Assembly: GCA_949358305.1 (NCBI GenBank)
Contig: OX442314.1
Span: forward strand, 12,951,060-13,015,059
From: Strigamia acuminata
Taxonomy: Eukaryota > Arthropoda > Chilopoda > Geophilomorpha > Linotaeniidae
DNA: 64,000 bases
Reading direction: 5' to 3'
The translations under genes and the position numbers were made by a program. Shown here piece by piece: positions 11,870 to 25,440 of the stretch (position 1 is the stretch's first letter; each line of letters starts with the position of its first letter). The notes below the pieces were generated by a model. The model was not told the DNA's origin, did not search any database, and worked only from the letters and a program-made list of their open reading frames with translations.

Positions 11870-12430
11870 TGCTGCGATCCGGGTTATTATCGCACTTATT
11901 TCTAATAAATAAGCACGAAACCGCAGGTGAATGCTATAAAAGACTTACAATCGGCGGCTTAAATTATCTAGGGGTTAAGTTTAAGGAAAAGAAATAAAAA
12001 GACAGTTTTATCAATAAAAATCACAAATATATGTTTATTCGGTTTATTAATTACAATGACTAGTTAAAATATCACAAATGCGACAAGTCGCGAAATGAAA
12101 TGAGCGGGAACAATGGAAGGGCTTGCAACGACTGTTGCAAGCTACAAAGCGCTAAAATGGCGCTTAAACAACACACAGTTGTTAGGCGAAGGCGAATTGT
12201 CTTCGTTCTTCAAACTCACGAACGATGGTCGAAGACGATGGTTCTCGTGGGTTTCTTCTACGGCTCGTGCGACGGCTCGGCGGCGGTGGTTGACGGCTGT
12301 AGGCGTCTGGTCCAGGTACGATAGCGATGGTTGCCGTTCGCGCGGCAACGATGGCGATGGTTCACTTGGATCAGGAAACTTCTTCTCGTTACGATAGCTG
12401 GAATTAGCGACGGCTAATTCAAGCTGAATT
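11870..12430 (-). repeat. Probable 5' LTR (outer border unresolved)
   Basis: On the minus strand the segment ends with CGCAGCA, two bases before the primer-binding site, consistent with an LTR ending in CA. It contains a GC-richer stretch (12110-12400). No second copy is in the window to confirm identity or length, and no target-site duplication could be assigned. Confidence 0.35.
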
Positions 12431-13386
12431 GCTGGCTTTGTAATTCGTTACAAAGCAAGCTGGTGAAACTTGACGGTTACACGGTCCACTGTCAATACGT
12501 ATTGTCGGAGCAGATATCGCAGTGATGTTGTGGGTTGTGTATTTTTGTCAAGAGTCCCGATTTGAGCCAAGGCGTGAGCCCAGCACGCTTCAATATTGCG
12601 CAGAAAACCTGCGCACTTAGCTCAAATGGGTGCAACTAGTGGTTATTACACCATATTGCACCATAACGGCTAATAACCGTTTTCACCCCGGACAACCTGG
12701 GGTGATATGTGCCTAGAGAGGATTTCTCCCCTCGGTCACATGATCTGACTTGGCGTGTGCCACAGTCAAATTAATTAGAAGACAATTAATTTTATCTTCT
12801 AAGTTGGTGAATATTTTGAGATCACCACAGTTTGGAGGAATCTTGTCGAAAAAGAAGCAGAATAACAGTTGGTTGTCCCCTTTCTTAATTTTGAGATAAA
12901 AATTATAGTTATTGTTTGTTATTTATTGATCAACCCATGGCTGTGGAAATGGAACAATAAAACAAAACTTAAATTAAATAGCGAATCGCAATTAACAACT
13001 AGACGAAGCAAATACTAGAATGCACCATTTATTAACCAATAGAAAATTTCAAAAAAGTGTATCGGTAAATCTAAAAACTACAAACAAAAATATAAAAAAA
13101 ATCAAAAGTTAAGTACACAAAAACACCTCAGAAAATATTTAAACTTGTGTAGGAAAAATACAATTATTGTTAAGTATAGAAAAAAAACAGATACGAAGTA
13201 AGTACAATACAAATAATAAAATACACTTTTTTAAGTAGACTAACACACAAACGTGAATTAGTTGCACTGTGCATAAAAACAGTTAAGATTCAATATTTAA
13301 ATAGCACGAATGAAATGTGCTTGACTAAAACATGAAACATGGAAATGTTATTAATGGAAATATAATAATTATAATAAGGAAAAAAA
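12431..13386. other. No gene recognised; AT-rich, downstream of sacsin copy 1
   Basis: 12540-12770 is mixed-composition sequence with no open frame of note and could still belong to the LTR. From 12770 the sequence is strongly AT-rich and probably contains the 3' UTR and terminator of the minus-strand sacsin gene that ends at 13387. Confidence 0.4.
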
Positions 13387-16300
13387 TTATTCTTCACTGT
13401 CACTTGGTTTTATACTTGTAAAATGTTGAGCTACAGTCAGTAACTTTTTAGCTGCCCCCAGAACTTCCGTACAACACGCGCTGTACTGCAAATAGTTCTG
13501 ATGATTCGTTTTGCCGCAAAGTGGTTTCAGAGGACGAACTTCATCAACTTCTTTTGAAACAAGAAACTACAAAAATTTAATTATACGAGTAAAACAACTC
13601 AAAACAAAAAAATTAACATTTTTTTTTTAAATTGTATTAAATTAACCTTCACTGACTCATGCACTTCGCCCGGATCCTCCCCAAATGCTTCTAACACATC
13701 CATAGTTAATTCCATTAAATTAGTACTTTGATTTTCATACAAAGTTTTTGTAAACAACAAAGCAACCAAACACTTCCGCACCACCTAAAAACAAACACAG
13801 AATTTATAAATTTTTTTAAAAAAAATTTAACAATTTATTCCTCTTAATACCTGATAACACTTGTAAAAAACCCACTCAAAAGACGGTTTAGCATGAGAAA
13901 CTTCGTTCTGAGCTGCGTCTAAATCGAATTTGGCCTGTTGGCACCAAAGTTTCGCCGCTGGATTTAAACTTTTTGCAAAACTCGGTGGCACGTCCGAGCT
14001 TCTAGGCGCTGAAAAGTGGTCCCAATTATCTCGCGCCCTTCGGTTGTAATTTCGTCGTCTCTTTCCATCTCGTCTGGCCCGCTGATCCCACCGACCGAAA
14101 TTACCGTCCCAAAACTTCGACGGTTTTGCTTCACTGAAAATACAAAATTTTAAATATCAAAAATCGAGACATTCAACATGAAAAAAAATCATATTACTCT
14201 CTTTTCTTTCTGGGCAATCCACTTTCTACACGACGAACTTCATTCTGCAGAAACTTACAGGCTTCCTCACATACTTCTTTACGGTCAGGATGCTTGTCCG
14301 GATGCCACAGCAGGTACAAACGACGAATTGCTGATTCCCTTTTTTCAGGTGGCACAGTTCTCCAAATTTCCTCGATTTGATCGGATATTTCATCCATGAT
14401 TTCTTGCATTGGTCGCGAAAGTCTATCAGTTCCGCTGTCGCCTTGACTGTCTGAGCAAACCAACATCAATTCTGGATACTCATTCTGTATTTCTCTTCTG
14501 AGTTGTTTACTAGAAATGAACTTGTAAATATCCAAAGCGGTTTTCTCGACTGGTGTGTTTCCACCAACATCAACTTTGTATCTACACGTGAGCGACCCAT
14601 CATTGCCCGGTTCTTTGATTTTTTCTACTATCCGGCCATAAATGTAAATTTTCTGATCATCCGTTTCAATCGCGATGTATTCAAGTGGCTTGTAATAATT
14701 AAATGGATTATGATCCAATAAACCGATCAAATCATCTGGGACGTATGAACCCAATATAGGTCGATAGTCATCTTCAATGTCACCGTCTTGTAATTCCCTT
14801 TTCCTTATTTCTTTCAAAGATTCGTATGGCCGAGACAAATCCAACTTGTCAAAGATTACACGAAAATGGTTCGCATCTTTAGGCGAATTAAATGGACAAA
14901 CTAAATTAACCAAGGTCAGTAAATTATCCACGAAATTAGTCTTCATGTCTGCATGTTCGTGAGCAACCATGAAATCAACGGTATTGCTTCTTGTTTTATG
15001 CCAATACGTTGCAACGCTCGCTTCGTCCAATAGTTTTTCACTTCCTTTTACTCGTTTTGCTATCTTCAAAATTGCATAACAACTCACAGTTATGTCGGTG
15101 AAAAAGGCGGCAATTTCGTCTAGCTTGGCTTCTCTTCCTTCCACGTGAAGCGAATAGCGATTAATTACTTTCGTGACAATACGAGTGAACATGGAATCGT
15201 AGAACAAACTCTGAATTCTGTCCTTGTCTTTGCAATCATTTTCAATTCCCGCACATTTTTCAGAATTACTGGATAACGTTTTGGTTACATAATGGTCGAA
15301 TGATATTGGTCGGATTAGTGTCGGTAAGTGCAACAAAGCACTTGCAAATGTTGATATAGATCCATCCATTCCGGAAATCATTGCAGTGTTCCATTTCTTC
15401 CCATTCATTTGAGCCAGTAATTCGACGTCAATTTTACCGTCATGATCAAGAACAATTATTTGGGTGCTTTTCACCAAACAAAAATGTTCATCTGGTAAAT
15501 AGAGTTCTTCTTCAGTTATCGGTAATACGGCACCGTCTTTTCGTTCATTTTTAATTAATGCAGTCAAAAAACCAACGTATGCGTTTTTAAGACTCAGTTT
15601 CACATTTGGGTTTAACATCGGTCCTTCTCCGTATGTGGTGTGGAACATATTCAAGGCTGAACTGTAGTGGCGATGAGTGACCAATTTCTCCGTGCCAATT
15701 TTTTGAAGAACTTCGAGATAGCTAAAAATATTTAATAAATTTAAAAATTTAGTAAAATTATCAAGGCGATACACAAAATATTAGTTATTTACCTATACAA
15801 TTTCGCTGGTAAGTTGTACAAAAATGGCGGACACTCATCAATGTCAGGACTTTGAAAAACAACTTGATCAGGACGCACAAGTATTCTTCCATTTTCCACG
15901 AGTACACAAGGCACTTTTTTCAGTACATCAGCCAAATGCGACTTTTCATCCAATTTGTTTTTCAGAAAAACGAATATCTCTGCCAGAACATCGCCGAGTA
16001 ATTTTATTTCTTTAACTCCATTAATGTTAGTTGTGGTATTTTCCTCGAATTTTAATTTCTGCAAACGGTTGCAAATATTTTCCGTGTGTGTCGTAACATC
16101 TTCTACACTCGGCTGCTCGAGATACGCCAGATGTTTAATTTCACTCTTCAAACCGGAACGTAAACTCCATTTTGGCAACAAATTAGAAACTGTCCAACAG
16201 ACTCGTTCGTTCTGACAGAGAACGCTATTCCGATAACATATTAGTCCATTAGCTTCTACAGTCTGTTGATGCAAGAAACCGAGGTCTTCCGGTATAACGT

Positions 16301-19300
16301 GACTGTAGATAAACCTAATAGATGACACTTGATTAAAAAAATATTTATTTTTTTCAGTCATTCCGTAGCTGTGCTCGTCTAGGTACTTCACAAGTTTTTG
16401 GCTCTTGAATTCAAGTGTTTTCTTGTCCGAAACTTCACTTTCTAAGTTTTTCGCTAGCTGGATGAAGGTGTGGGGACTGAGTTCACATTTCAGACCAAGT
16501 TTTTGCAAATAAAAATTCCACTCAATTGAATCCTCTTTCTTATTTTCTAAAAGTTTGGAAAACGCTCCTGGCAGAAACTCATCTTCGGGAATCATAGTTT
16601 CAAACTCTCTCTTAATGCAATCACTGTACAAATCTGCAATTGCTCTAAACTGTCCATTGTTCATTTGCAAGAATGGCATTTTTCCAAGCTGTTCGTATAA
16701 TGTATCTCTTTCTTTGCTCCATGGTACACAACGCAAGCAATACAGATGTTTAAATATAGACGTAGTATTGAATTTAGCCATGTTTGGAATAATATATTTG
16801 GCATACAAATCAATATCGGACATTACAGAAATGTTAAGATTTGTGCAAAATTCTTCCTCCTTATTTAGTTCTTTCTTAAGTAATATTGTATTTGCCAAGT
16901 CCTTTAATCTGTCCAATTCAGCACCTTCAATTCTCTCTGTACAAACGATGTAATCGCACTCATCTTCCAAATTGACCAAGGTGCCTTCTAACGTTGGAAA
17001 TAACGGCAACGATTTAATCTTCTTCATTATATGCGTCTCATTGGCTTCAATGGGATGCGAAAATGATTCAATGACAAAATCCAACAACACTTTCTTCTCC
17101 TTGTTACTCAAGCGATTAAAATTTGCCTCTTGGACTTCATTACTCAAAGCCGAGTACAGCACATTCACTATGGTTTCTGGTGACTGTGGACAAGCGCAGA
17201 GATAGCTGAAAAAAACCAGATTTGAATTCTCCGAATCACCTATCTTAACGGATTTTAAAATGCCGTTAACGTCTGCAAACATCACTCCAAGTTTTCTTAA
17301 ACAGAGATACAACTCGTTCCGTTTACCAATGATACCGACATGAAATATGATAATAGGTGCATTTCGAAGTGTAACAAGAAAGTTCTTCGTTGTTTCTCGA
17401 GCGTCAAGAACAGTCACCGGAAGTAAGGCCCAATCTTCCAATGGCTTAACGCGCTGCAATGCCGAATCTCGATTTTCGGGATCTTTTGCTAAATATTTAA
17501 AAATTTTATAAATAAGCTCCATATTTTTAATTCGCGGTTTTTTCTGACATTCTCCAAACAAATCGGGTAATTCATTGTGTAGGTGTTTCGCTAAAACAGC
17601 AACATCAAATTTGCGACAATATTTCACAGGAATTGGGAAGTTGATAGACCAACAACAGAAAAGCTTTCCTTGGCTCGGCAATAGTTCAGCGTTTGAGGCA
17701 TCATACACTTCATAATCTGCAGAAAATCGGCGAAGATAACCATCTGCTGTCAACAAGAGCGGAATGTTTTCCAAATCAACATTTTTTGCTGTTAGTATGT
17801 ATTTTAAGCAACAATGAATAATGCCTTTGTTTAAAATGGTATTTGCCAATTCTACCGGTAACTTTTCTGCACTTGCTTTTAAAACTAGTTTGTTGTCTTC
17901 AACTTTTTTCATGTGTTCTGCTACACCAATTGGGGTTATAACATTTGGCTCCATTTCTACGGCGCTACAAATTTCCTCCACGACCCGATTAAAACCCAAG
18001 TGAAATTTTGGAAAATGAACTATTTCTAATAAGCTGCGAATAGAATCATTTTCAGATGGTCTATCGTCCTTCTTCTGTCCGCCAGTAACCCCTGTTGAAA
18101 GTCTAACAAGTGGCTGTTCTTCTTTCTCAACGAGTTTGTCAAGTATACCCTCAGACATTGGTAACCACATCAAAGTCCGCCTCATATAATTATCTATTTT
18201 GATAAAAAAAGTTAAATCCAAGTTGTTTTTATGCAGCAAATAGTAAATTTCCTTCAGCATAATACGTCCAATCGGTTGTTGGTCCTTCGTTGTCGGTAAA
18301 TACCGTTGGTACCTCTTCGTGAGACTTTCTTGATGTGTTATGTCATCGCCTCTATCCGAATGAGTTTTTTCCCATTCCGAATTGACATTGTTCTTTACAA
18401 TTTCAAGCGCCTCAATGTATAAGGGAGCTAATACTTTGGTGATTAAGTATTCATTCCATTGTTTCTTGTACGAGCCATCGCCTTCCAAGTGGCAATGCTT
18501 CCTGCCTTGGTCCAGCATGAATTTACCATTGACGTGAATCGGTAATTTGTTGTTCCCTGGCAATGGTAAAGTTGTATACGTTCGTTTATTGTATGAATTT
18601 GAGTGAAGCGGCATTGCAATGCCGACTAGAGGCAATGCCTTCAACTTTCCAGTTTCTCTCAACTTGACCACTTCGGGCGGCAGCTCATCTTTCATGCTGC
18701 TTAGACTTTGCAATATCTGCCATTTGAATTTCATTGGTCGTTTACTTTTGTCCGATTTCACACCACTTCCAACAGTTATTCTGTACATAACAGTTGCATC
18801 TTCAGCAAGTGCCTTTTTACTTCTCAAAACTTTTAAGAAATTGTTCTTTTTGCTCCTATCCTCCTTAGACATTTCAGAAACGAAACTCAAGTCTTTACAT
18901 AGCTTTCCATTGTGATCGACGTAACTAATTCGAATTTTTTCCACATTCTTCAAAAAGAAAAAAAAATCCACTGCTTCCGACTCGAACGTTTTGAAAATCC
19001 CCATTAGTTCCTCCAGTTCAATTGGATCAGCAATCTTCGACGGTATCGCTTGCCCTCTGCTCCTGAGCGGCAATCGAAACACAGTTGACTTCTCAAGCTG
19101 TAAGTCGTCAACCGGTTTAAATCCGAGCATTGTGTTTGCATAGATCGCTTTAAAATCTTCAGTCAAGTCGAATTTCCCACCAGGAGCCTCTGTAGTGGCT
19201 GTACGCACGTACTTCATGTGTGGGTCCAGGACAACCAGGACTGCATTGTTACTAATAAACATTGGTACGTCTGTCAGGCGATAAACAGTGTTGAAACCAA

Positions 19301-22300
19301 TGCCGAACTTGCCAGTCAAACTTGGATCTTCTCGTTTACTCCCAAGCCCCAGATCTTTGATTCCCTTAAAATCCTTCTCTTCAAATGTTTTGTTGTTGTA
19401 CACGATGAGTGAAGGTCCTTGCAGATGCTTCCAGTTGTCACTTAGAAGATTCGTGTCGGTCGGTAGTTGCCTTTGGTCCAGTATGAAGCGAATTTCGGTG
19501 GCGCCGGCATCATCCGCATTTTGGATCATTTCGTTTATCACATCAGAGTTGCTGCTGTATTCGTCCAAAATGTTGTGTATTCTTGTTGTCAGTTCTTCGT
19601 GTTGGCCAAAACTCTCCCCGATTTCAAATAGTGGTTTGTAAAACGTCTGCGCTACCATGTCACGTATAATGCGAACACCAAGTTTCCGCGCAATACTTCG
19701 AGGAATCATGCCGTTGCAGAAATTGGCGCCAGCCATCAAGTTCTCTGGGATTTCTTTCATGTCCAGTTCCCAGAAAATCAAACTGGAGACTGGAAACAAA
19801 ATCCCCTTTTGATCAGGTACCAACAACCCGTCCAGATTAGCCGATGACTCATCGAGTGCGTCCGATATATTTTTGCACAAATGTACAGCAATTTGAAGTG
19901 CATCTGAAGGCAATCGCTTTTTGCCATGTTTTTCTTTCATTCGTTGCAAAGCATCAATGTAATCTTGAATAGAGAATGCCTGCTTTATACCAAACTTCAA
20001 CAACAAATCCGCATATTTCTCGTATACCGTCCCCTTAATCGAATATAAGTAAGGCGCATAGTTCTCCCGTGTATGATCGCTGCACACGTAATGATACGGT
20101 ACACATGTTGCTTGATTAAACAGCAGAAGCGGTAAAGTTGCAAAATCGTTGATTAATGGTTCCAGGCGTTCGGAAGCAGATTTCAATTGGCCTTGGAGTG
20201 TCTTGTAACATACTGACACGATGTCTTGCATCTTCGAAAAAAAAGAATTATGAATCAAATGCATACACACAGTTGTTGCAATTGCGTACAAGTATCCTTC
20301 GTTATACGAGATCTCCCTTTACAGGATTTGGCTGTAATGCGGTTTAAAAATAAATACAAAGTGGCAATTAACCTGCAATTGAATCCAAGTAAAACTCGTT
20401 ATGTGCAGATAACTGCAGTACTTTCACCTCCAGTTGACCCAATCCTCAATGCTAATTCGATTCGTGTGTTTTGTGAATCAATTAATCGCGTGTATATCGA
20501 AAGATACTTATGCTCACTGCCAAAAATATATTCAAAACTTACCATTTCAATTTGCAGAGTTGTGCATTTCTTTGGCAATAATGCGATGTAATTGTCCGAA
20601 ACGTGTTTAAGATGTTTAAAAAGAAGAACCAAGTCAACGTTTGTGTGATCAGCAAAGCCTAACGGGATTGGTAAAGTTGCGTTGACGACGGGACTCACAG
20701 AACCGACCACAAGCGCGCAATCTTGTTGCACGAGTTCGGCTGCCGAATACAGAATGCCTTGCTTGTCGGACCCGAACCAATACAGGTTTTTCGGATAATC
20801 CGAAGGTCTATTTGTCTGAGCTTGAAATAATTTAAAGTGTTTCATTTCCGCTACTTGTCTCGAGTTTAATCTACGAAAATTTGCAAGCAAAACTTGATTA
20901 AAGCAAACTAACTTGGTTTCATTTTTAAAACCAGCGTTATGAATCAAACGTGCTGTTCGCATAATTTCATCAGCAGTTAGGTCAGTGATTTTTCTTAATC
21001 CCAGGCTCCGCAGACTGTCCAATATCATCCCCGTGTTGTATTTCCCGGATGGAAAGCGGCCCGTTTCGCCATAAAACAAATTCTGCAGATCCGAGACATT
21101 CGGATCGAATAACGAGGATGGCGAGTAGTATCGTCCATCATCACTGGGTACAAAACTGTGATTGATCAAACGATCTCGGACGCTCCATAGATGCATGTAA
21201 TCGAATGCCCACAACATCAACGATGAAAAGTCATTGGAACTGTACATGCTTCGATTTTCGACGATTTGCTTTGCTATTTCTTCTCGAGTAATTGCTCTAA
21301 TTCGCAACAATTGTCGAAAGTTGTCGTCTTGTTGGTCTCTGCAATCCAGATAGGTAACGTTTGTTTTAACCAGTTCTGGAAGACCATCGAACTTAACTGC
21401 CACGGCATCACGGCAATGTGCAATCGATGTCACCTTATTAAAGCAAACAGTATTCGATTGCCATCGCAATATCTTAAAAAGTGGGAGTTTCCGTATCACC
21501 ATCATGCAGTCTGGCGTAATTCCTTCAATGTGTTTCGTAAAATATGCAACAATTTCACTTCTGAATATATCTTGAGTTCGTAGAACTTCTTCAATCGATG
21601 AAAAGGTGCAATTCTGTAGCAGTTGGGCCAAACTCGACGCTCCTTCTTTGTAGATGTAGTTGACAAGATATTTGTGCCGCAATAAGAGATTGGCAGGTAC
21701 CGAAATTGCATCTGCATATGTCAACAGCTTTTCTATGTTCGCCGAAAAGGAATTTTCTACAAATAGACGACTGTCCAGTCTCGAAGGAAGCGGCAACAGA
21801 GTCCATTTATTCTTGGCGCAGTCCAGAATTGTGAGTTTTTCAAATTGTGACAGGTCTGCGGGGTACATTTCTTGCAGATGCTTCCACAATCGTTGTAACC
21901 AACTCTTATTCGGGAATGATACCGCGTTTAAGTTGTAGTTTATTGGTTGGTCGCTTTTCCAGCAGTCCGGCAAAGCTTGTTTTAGAAGCGTGGGGAAATT
22001 AGCCTTATCTATTCTTTTAACTTTAGAAACTAATTTTAAAAAAAAGATTTAAAATAGAAAAAGGATTTTAGAAACATATCGTACGGTACCTTTAACGTTA
22101 TTGAAAAAATAAACGATCGAATCCGTTAAATTTGTAATGTTAATGATAGAGTTGCTCAGACTTGGCAGTAAACTTTGGTAAGTTTCTGAAGCCAAGTATA
22201 AATCTGTTGATTGCATTGTACCAAAAGCACCACTGACCAATGGAATGATTGGGAAATCTTTGATGTACGCCGTTAGTATTGAAGATGCGATATTTGCAAC

Positions 22301-24823
22301 AAAATATTGAAGCAATAACAAACGATCTGCTTCACCTAAAAATATTAAATATTTCTATTACATGTCACCATTTATCTTATTAATAGTTACCAATTGCATT
22401 CCAAGACCGTAATTTTTTCAACTCCTTACAGACAACCTTGTAATCTGTGTAATTTATTCGACTCTTGTCGCCATACTTATTCACTGCGTTTAAAATATTG
22501 CTCGGAGCATGCACGTAAGGGGTTTTCGTTTGATTTAAGCAACGACGAACAGCTCCTGAAATTACCTCGTTGTTGTTTTCACTTAAATTATCCACATACA
22601 TGTTAGCGTTTAAGGTCGTCCAAGTCCCACCGGGGCATGAAATCTAATTAATTTAACAACAACAAAATTGTTCAAGAAAAAAATCAAATTACAACACTTA
22701 TAATAATTACCTTTAAAACGGGTTGATCGAATAATAAATTGAAAAATGGCGCCAAAACAGCTTCCCATCTTTCATGCACCTCGTCTACATCCGGCCACAA
22801 CTTATACGATTCTTCAGGATAATTATCCACACAAAATCGAATCAACTGGACATAGGCGACAGGAATAACCTCTGAATTTTTAAACAAATATTAATTACTT
22901 TCAAGAAATACAATAACAGAAAGATTTTTTTAACCTTTTACTAGAGCTGCGTTCCAATTTGCATCAGTGTCCCGAGTTTGATCAGAAGACGGCCACTTAA
23001 GATTACGTCGATTGTCTTCCAGTCCGAAAAACGCATTAACGTGCACCGGCAGTCCCGTCATGTTCTCAGAGTTATTTGGAAGAGGAAGAAAACAAAAAAT
23101 CCGCCCTACAGAAACCCAAGTAGAATTCATTGAATAACAAAAATTCAATCGCTTTGAAATCTATTCGTTTCTACCTTCCACAGGGGTTTCCACTCGAGCC
23201 GCCAATGACACCCATGGCAATCGTTTCACCTGGTTTTCCATACTCCAACTTGCAGGAGCATTGGAATGCTTCGGTACAAAGTGCGACACAATCCAAGTTG
23301 TACATTGATTTGTCCACGGTGAGATTCCACTGTCGATATTTAACATCATATTCACGGCCAGATCGCTCGTTATTTTATCACCGCGTTTTCTAAACTCTAC
23401 GATTTTGTCCATTTCCTGCAAGAAAAAAAAATATGTAACTTGTAAAATAATAATTAATATCGAGTGCCTACCTGGTTCAATTGAGCTCTTTTACTTCGCA
23501 CGGTTTTAATAGAGCCGGAAGATACATTAGCTGCATTTAATTGAGAATTTCTATTCCAAATTTCTATGGTTTCAAGATGCGATAAAAATAAAAGAATTTC
23601 TTCAATTTCACTTGAGAAGTTTTCAAACAATTTCTCAACCTAAAATGAAACGAGATTTGCAACGTTTACACAGGTATCTCAAAGAGAAGACTATGGATTC
23701 TTGAAATGTGTGATAAAATACATAATGTAATTCATGAAAATTTTAGATTTTATGAAATTTAAAATTTTGATATTTTGTACATCAGGAAAAAAATATCTAT
23801 TTTTAATGAGTCCAGTTTTCAACTCCAAAAGAAATCTGGTCACCTAAAAATTTCAATAAGATATTTTTTCATACCATAGTTTGATCGTAGACTGTTGACG
23901 ACAACCCAGAGGGTGCGGGTCGGAACGGCAGCCTGATCAAGGTCCCATCGTACTGCCATTGGTTAAAAAACCCAGCTCCATTCATCGTCTTTGCAGCAGT
24001 TTCAATTGGAACGAATTGATCCCGACTTCTCTGCATTTCAATTCGATGTTCCTGTTTGTTTAATTTCCACTGAAATCCACTTCTACGCTTCGCAGTCTGT
24101 CGAATTGTCCCATTAAACAACGACTCGGTCGGTTCCATAACTACCAATTTATTGCCACTTAATATCCAAGGCATGTCTGAAATTGGAAAATTCCATCAAC
24201 CATTTTTTTTTTAAAACCAAAATTAATATTTTATTTCTCTTTTTTAACCTGTGAGATGGTAAACAGAGTTGAAACCAATTCCAAATTTTCCAACTTTCAG
24301 TACACTATCTGCTTTGTGTGACTGCTGCGGTTTCCTGATTCCTTTAGCAAAAAAAAAATTAAAAATTAAAATAACAACAGAGCGAACACGCAAAACGTGT
24401 TTAAATATCACGCAACGCCTTTTATACCTTTCCAATCGCATTTTTCGAATCGTGCATTGTTGTAGGCACACAACGCTGGACCTTGGCAACAACTTAGGTT
24501 TCGGTGAAAAAGAGAGTTTCGTCCATAACTATTTGTATCGTGCAGAAACTTAACGACAGTCGCACCAGCATCTTCTGCATTCTGCAGTAACTCCTGTTTA
24601 CGATCATTAAAAAGATCAATTTGCATAAAATTGCTTCCAAAGTGGCCTTAGAATGTGAGATATTACCACAAATTATAATCTGTGATATTTATTTATTGGT
24701 TTATTTAGGCCTATATTAGTTAAAGTGATATTTTTTTTCTTACCTTTAATTGGCAGCCATCTGGGTATTTTTTCAAGATTCCTTTAATGAAAACCGATAA
24801 AGGCGGGACCGTAAGGTCAAAGT
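13387..24823 (-). CDS. Sacsin-family protein, copy 1, lacking the middle SRR
   Basis: Sacsin is a giant co-chaperone with Hsp90-type ATPase modules in repeated SRR units, a J domain and a C-terminal HEPN domain. Exons read leftwards: 24744-24823, 24428-24593 (N-box QNAEDAGA), one at about 24240-24340 ([10 protein letters not shown]), several short exons to 22049, then large exons 21973-20550 (approximate), 20233-15789 (second ATPase, [25 protein letters not shown]) and 15722-14194 (J domain, HPD in LLWHPDKHPDR). Last exons hold a HEPN-like helix region ending SIKPSDSEE and a stop at 13387. Estimated length is about 3,300 residues. Compared with copy 2, the SRR1 C-terminal part joins directly to SRR3. 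No frameshift was seen. The first exon begins in phase 1, so an upstream start exon exists but was not found. Confidence 0.85.
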
Positions 24824-25320
24824 CTGCAATATGTTAAAAAAAAAAACGATTAAAATCTGGTAAATAAATTAAACTTGCTTCTCGGTTTGAGTTTTTGTAC
24901 TAAAATTTGAATCTCGCGCCGTGGCAACAGTTGTGTTGTTACCATGGTTACGCTGTGTTAATTTATATTATTTTTATTTTTTAAATAATAATTTTTTCTT
25001 ATTGTTCTGAAATACTACTTGCATTCCTCGTGAAACATGACTCATTATTGGTTATTTTAGTGGAGGAAAAAAAATTGATAAAATGCGTGCTAAAGTATTA
25101 AAACCGAAACCGAAACTAATGTCTGAGCTATTTCCCGAGCTATTGATTTTTTTTTTAATTTTAAATTTAAATTATCGTTTGAGAAGAAAACTTTAAATTT
25201 TTTCTGATTCTGTGTGCGAAATTTAACAATTGAGGTAATTCAATTAAAATGTCGTTAAATCAGAAAGTTACATATATTTTTTTTTCTGATTTATATTTTA
25301 CCGAGGGGTGCGACATTTGA
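24824..25320. other. Upstream region or first intron of sacsin copy 1
   Basis: AT-rich with no convincing exon. A short start exon carrying one leftover base (phase 1) should lie here or further right, by analogy with copy 2. It contains the IRF-like motif at 25106-25117. Confidence 0.4.
25106..25117 (+). promoter_or_regulatory. IRF/ISRE-like motif near sacsin copy 1
   Basis: GAAACCGAAACT fits the interferon-regulatory-factor consensus GAAANNGAAACT exactly. It lies 283 bp upstream of the first recognised exon of copy 1. A near-identical motif lies 243 bp upstream of the same exon in copy 2. Binding is not shown by sequence alone. Confidence 0.3.
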
Positions 25321-25440
25321 CCGAATCTCTGACAATGGCTTCCGAATCTCGCCCGAATCTTTCCGAATCCCGCCCGAATCTTTCCGAATCCCGCCCGAAT
25401 CTTTCCGAATCCCACCGAATCTTCGAATCTCGAATCTTTA
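25321..25440. repeat. GATTCGG-type minisatellite, left array
   Basis: Units of 10-11 bp built on CCGAATC(C/T), partly as a 21-bp higher unit CGCCCGAATCTTTCCGAATC. The same motif in the same orientation forms a larger array at 30218-30450; together they bracket the transposase-derived gene. Confidence 0.85.

Larger units (their letters stand above)
11308..12430 (-). mobile_element. 5' end of an LTR retroelement, truncated by the gap
   Basis: Read on the minus strand this has the order expected for the start of an LTR element: LTR-like sequence, primer-binding site (11850-11867), an 80-bp leader, then an ATG-initiated gag-like frame (11758 downwards) that runs into the gap. The rest of gag, pol and the second LTR are not in the window, so family and age cannot be judged. 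The outer LTR border is not resolved; 12430 is a rough limit where the GC-richer sequence ends. Confidence 0.55.

Noticed and set aside
12100-12397. Plus-strand frames rich in Arg/Gly/Trp
   Set aside because: They lie inside the probable LTR, overlap in three frames and arise from the GC-richer CGACGG-type composition.
20233-20550. A frameshift or missing exon breaking sacsin copy 1
   Set aside because: A donor after LQIEM and an acceptor before MQDIVS keep the frame, mirroring the LQL/MATD junction layout of copy 2, so the gene appears intact though shorter.
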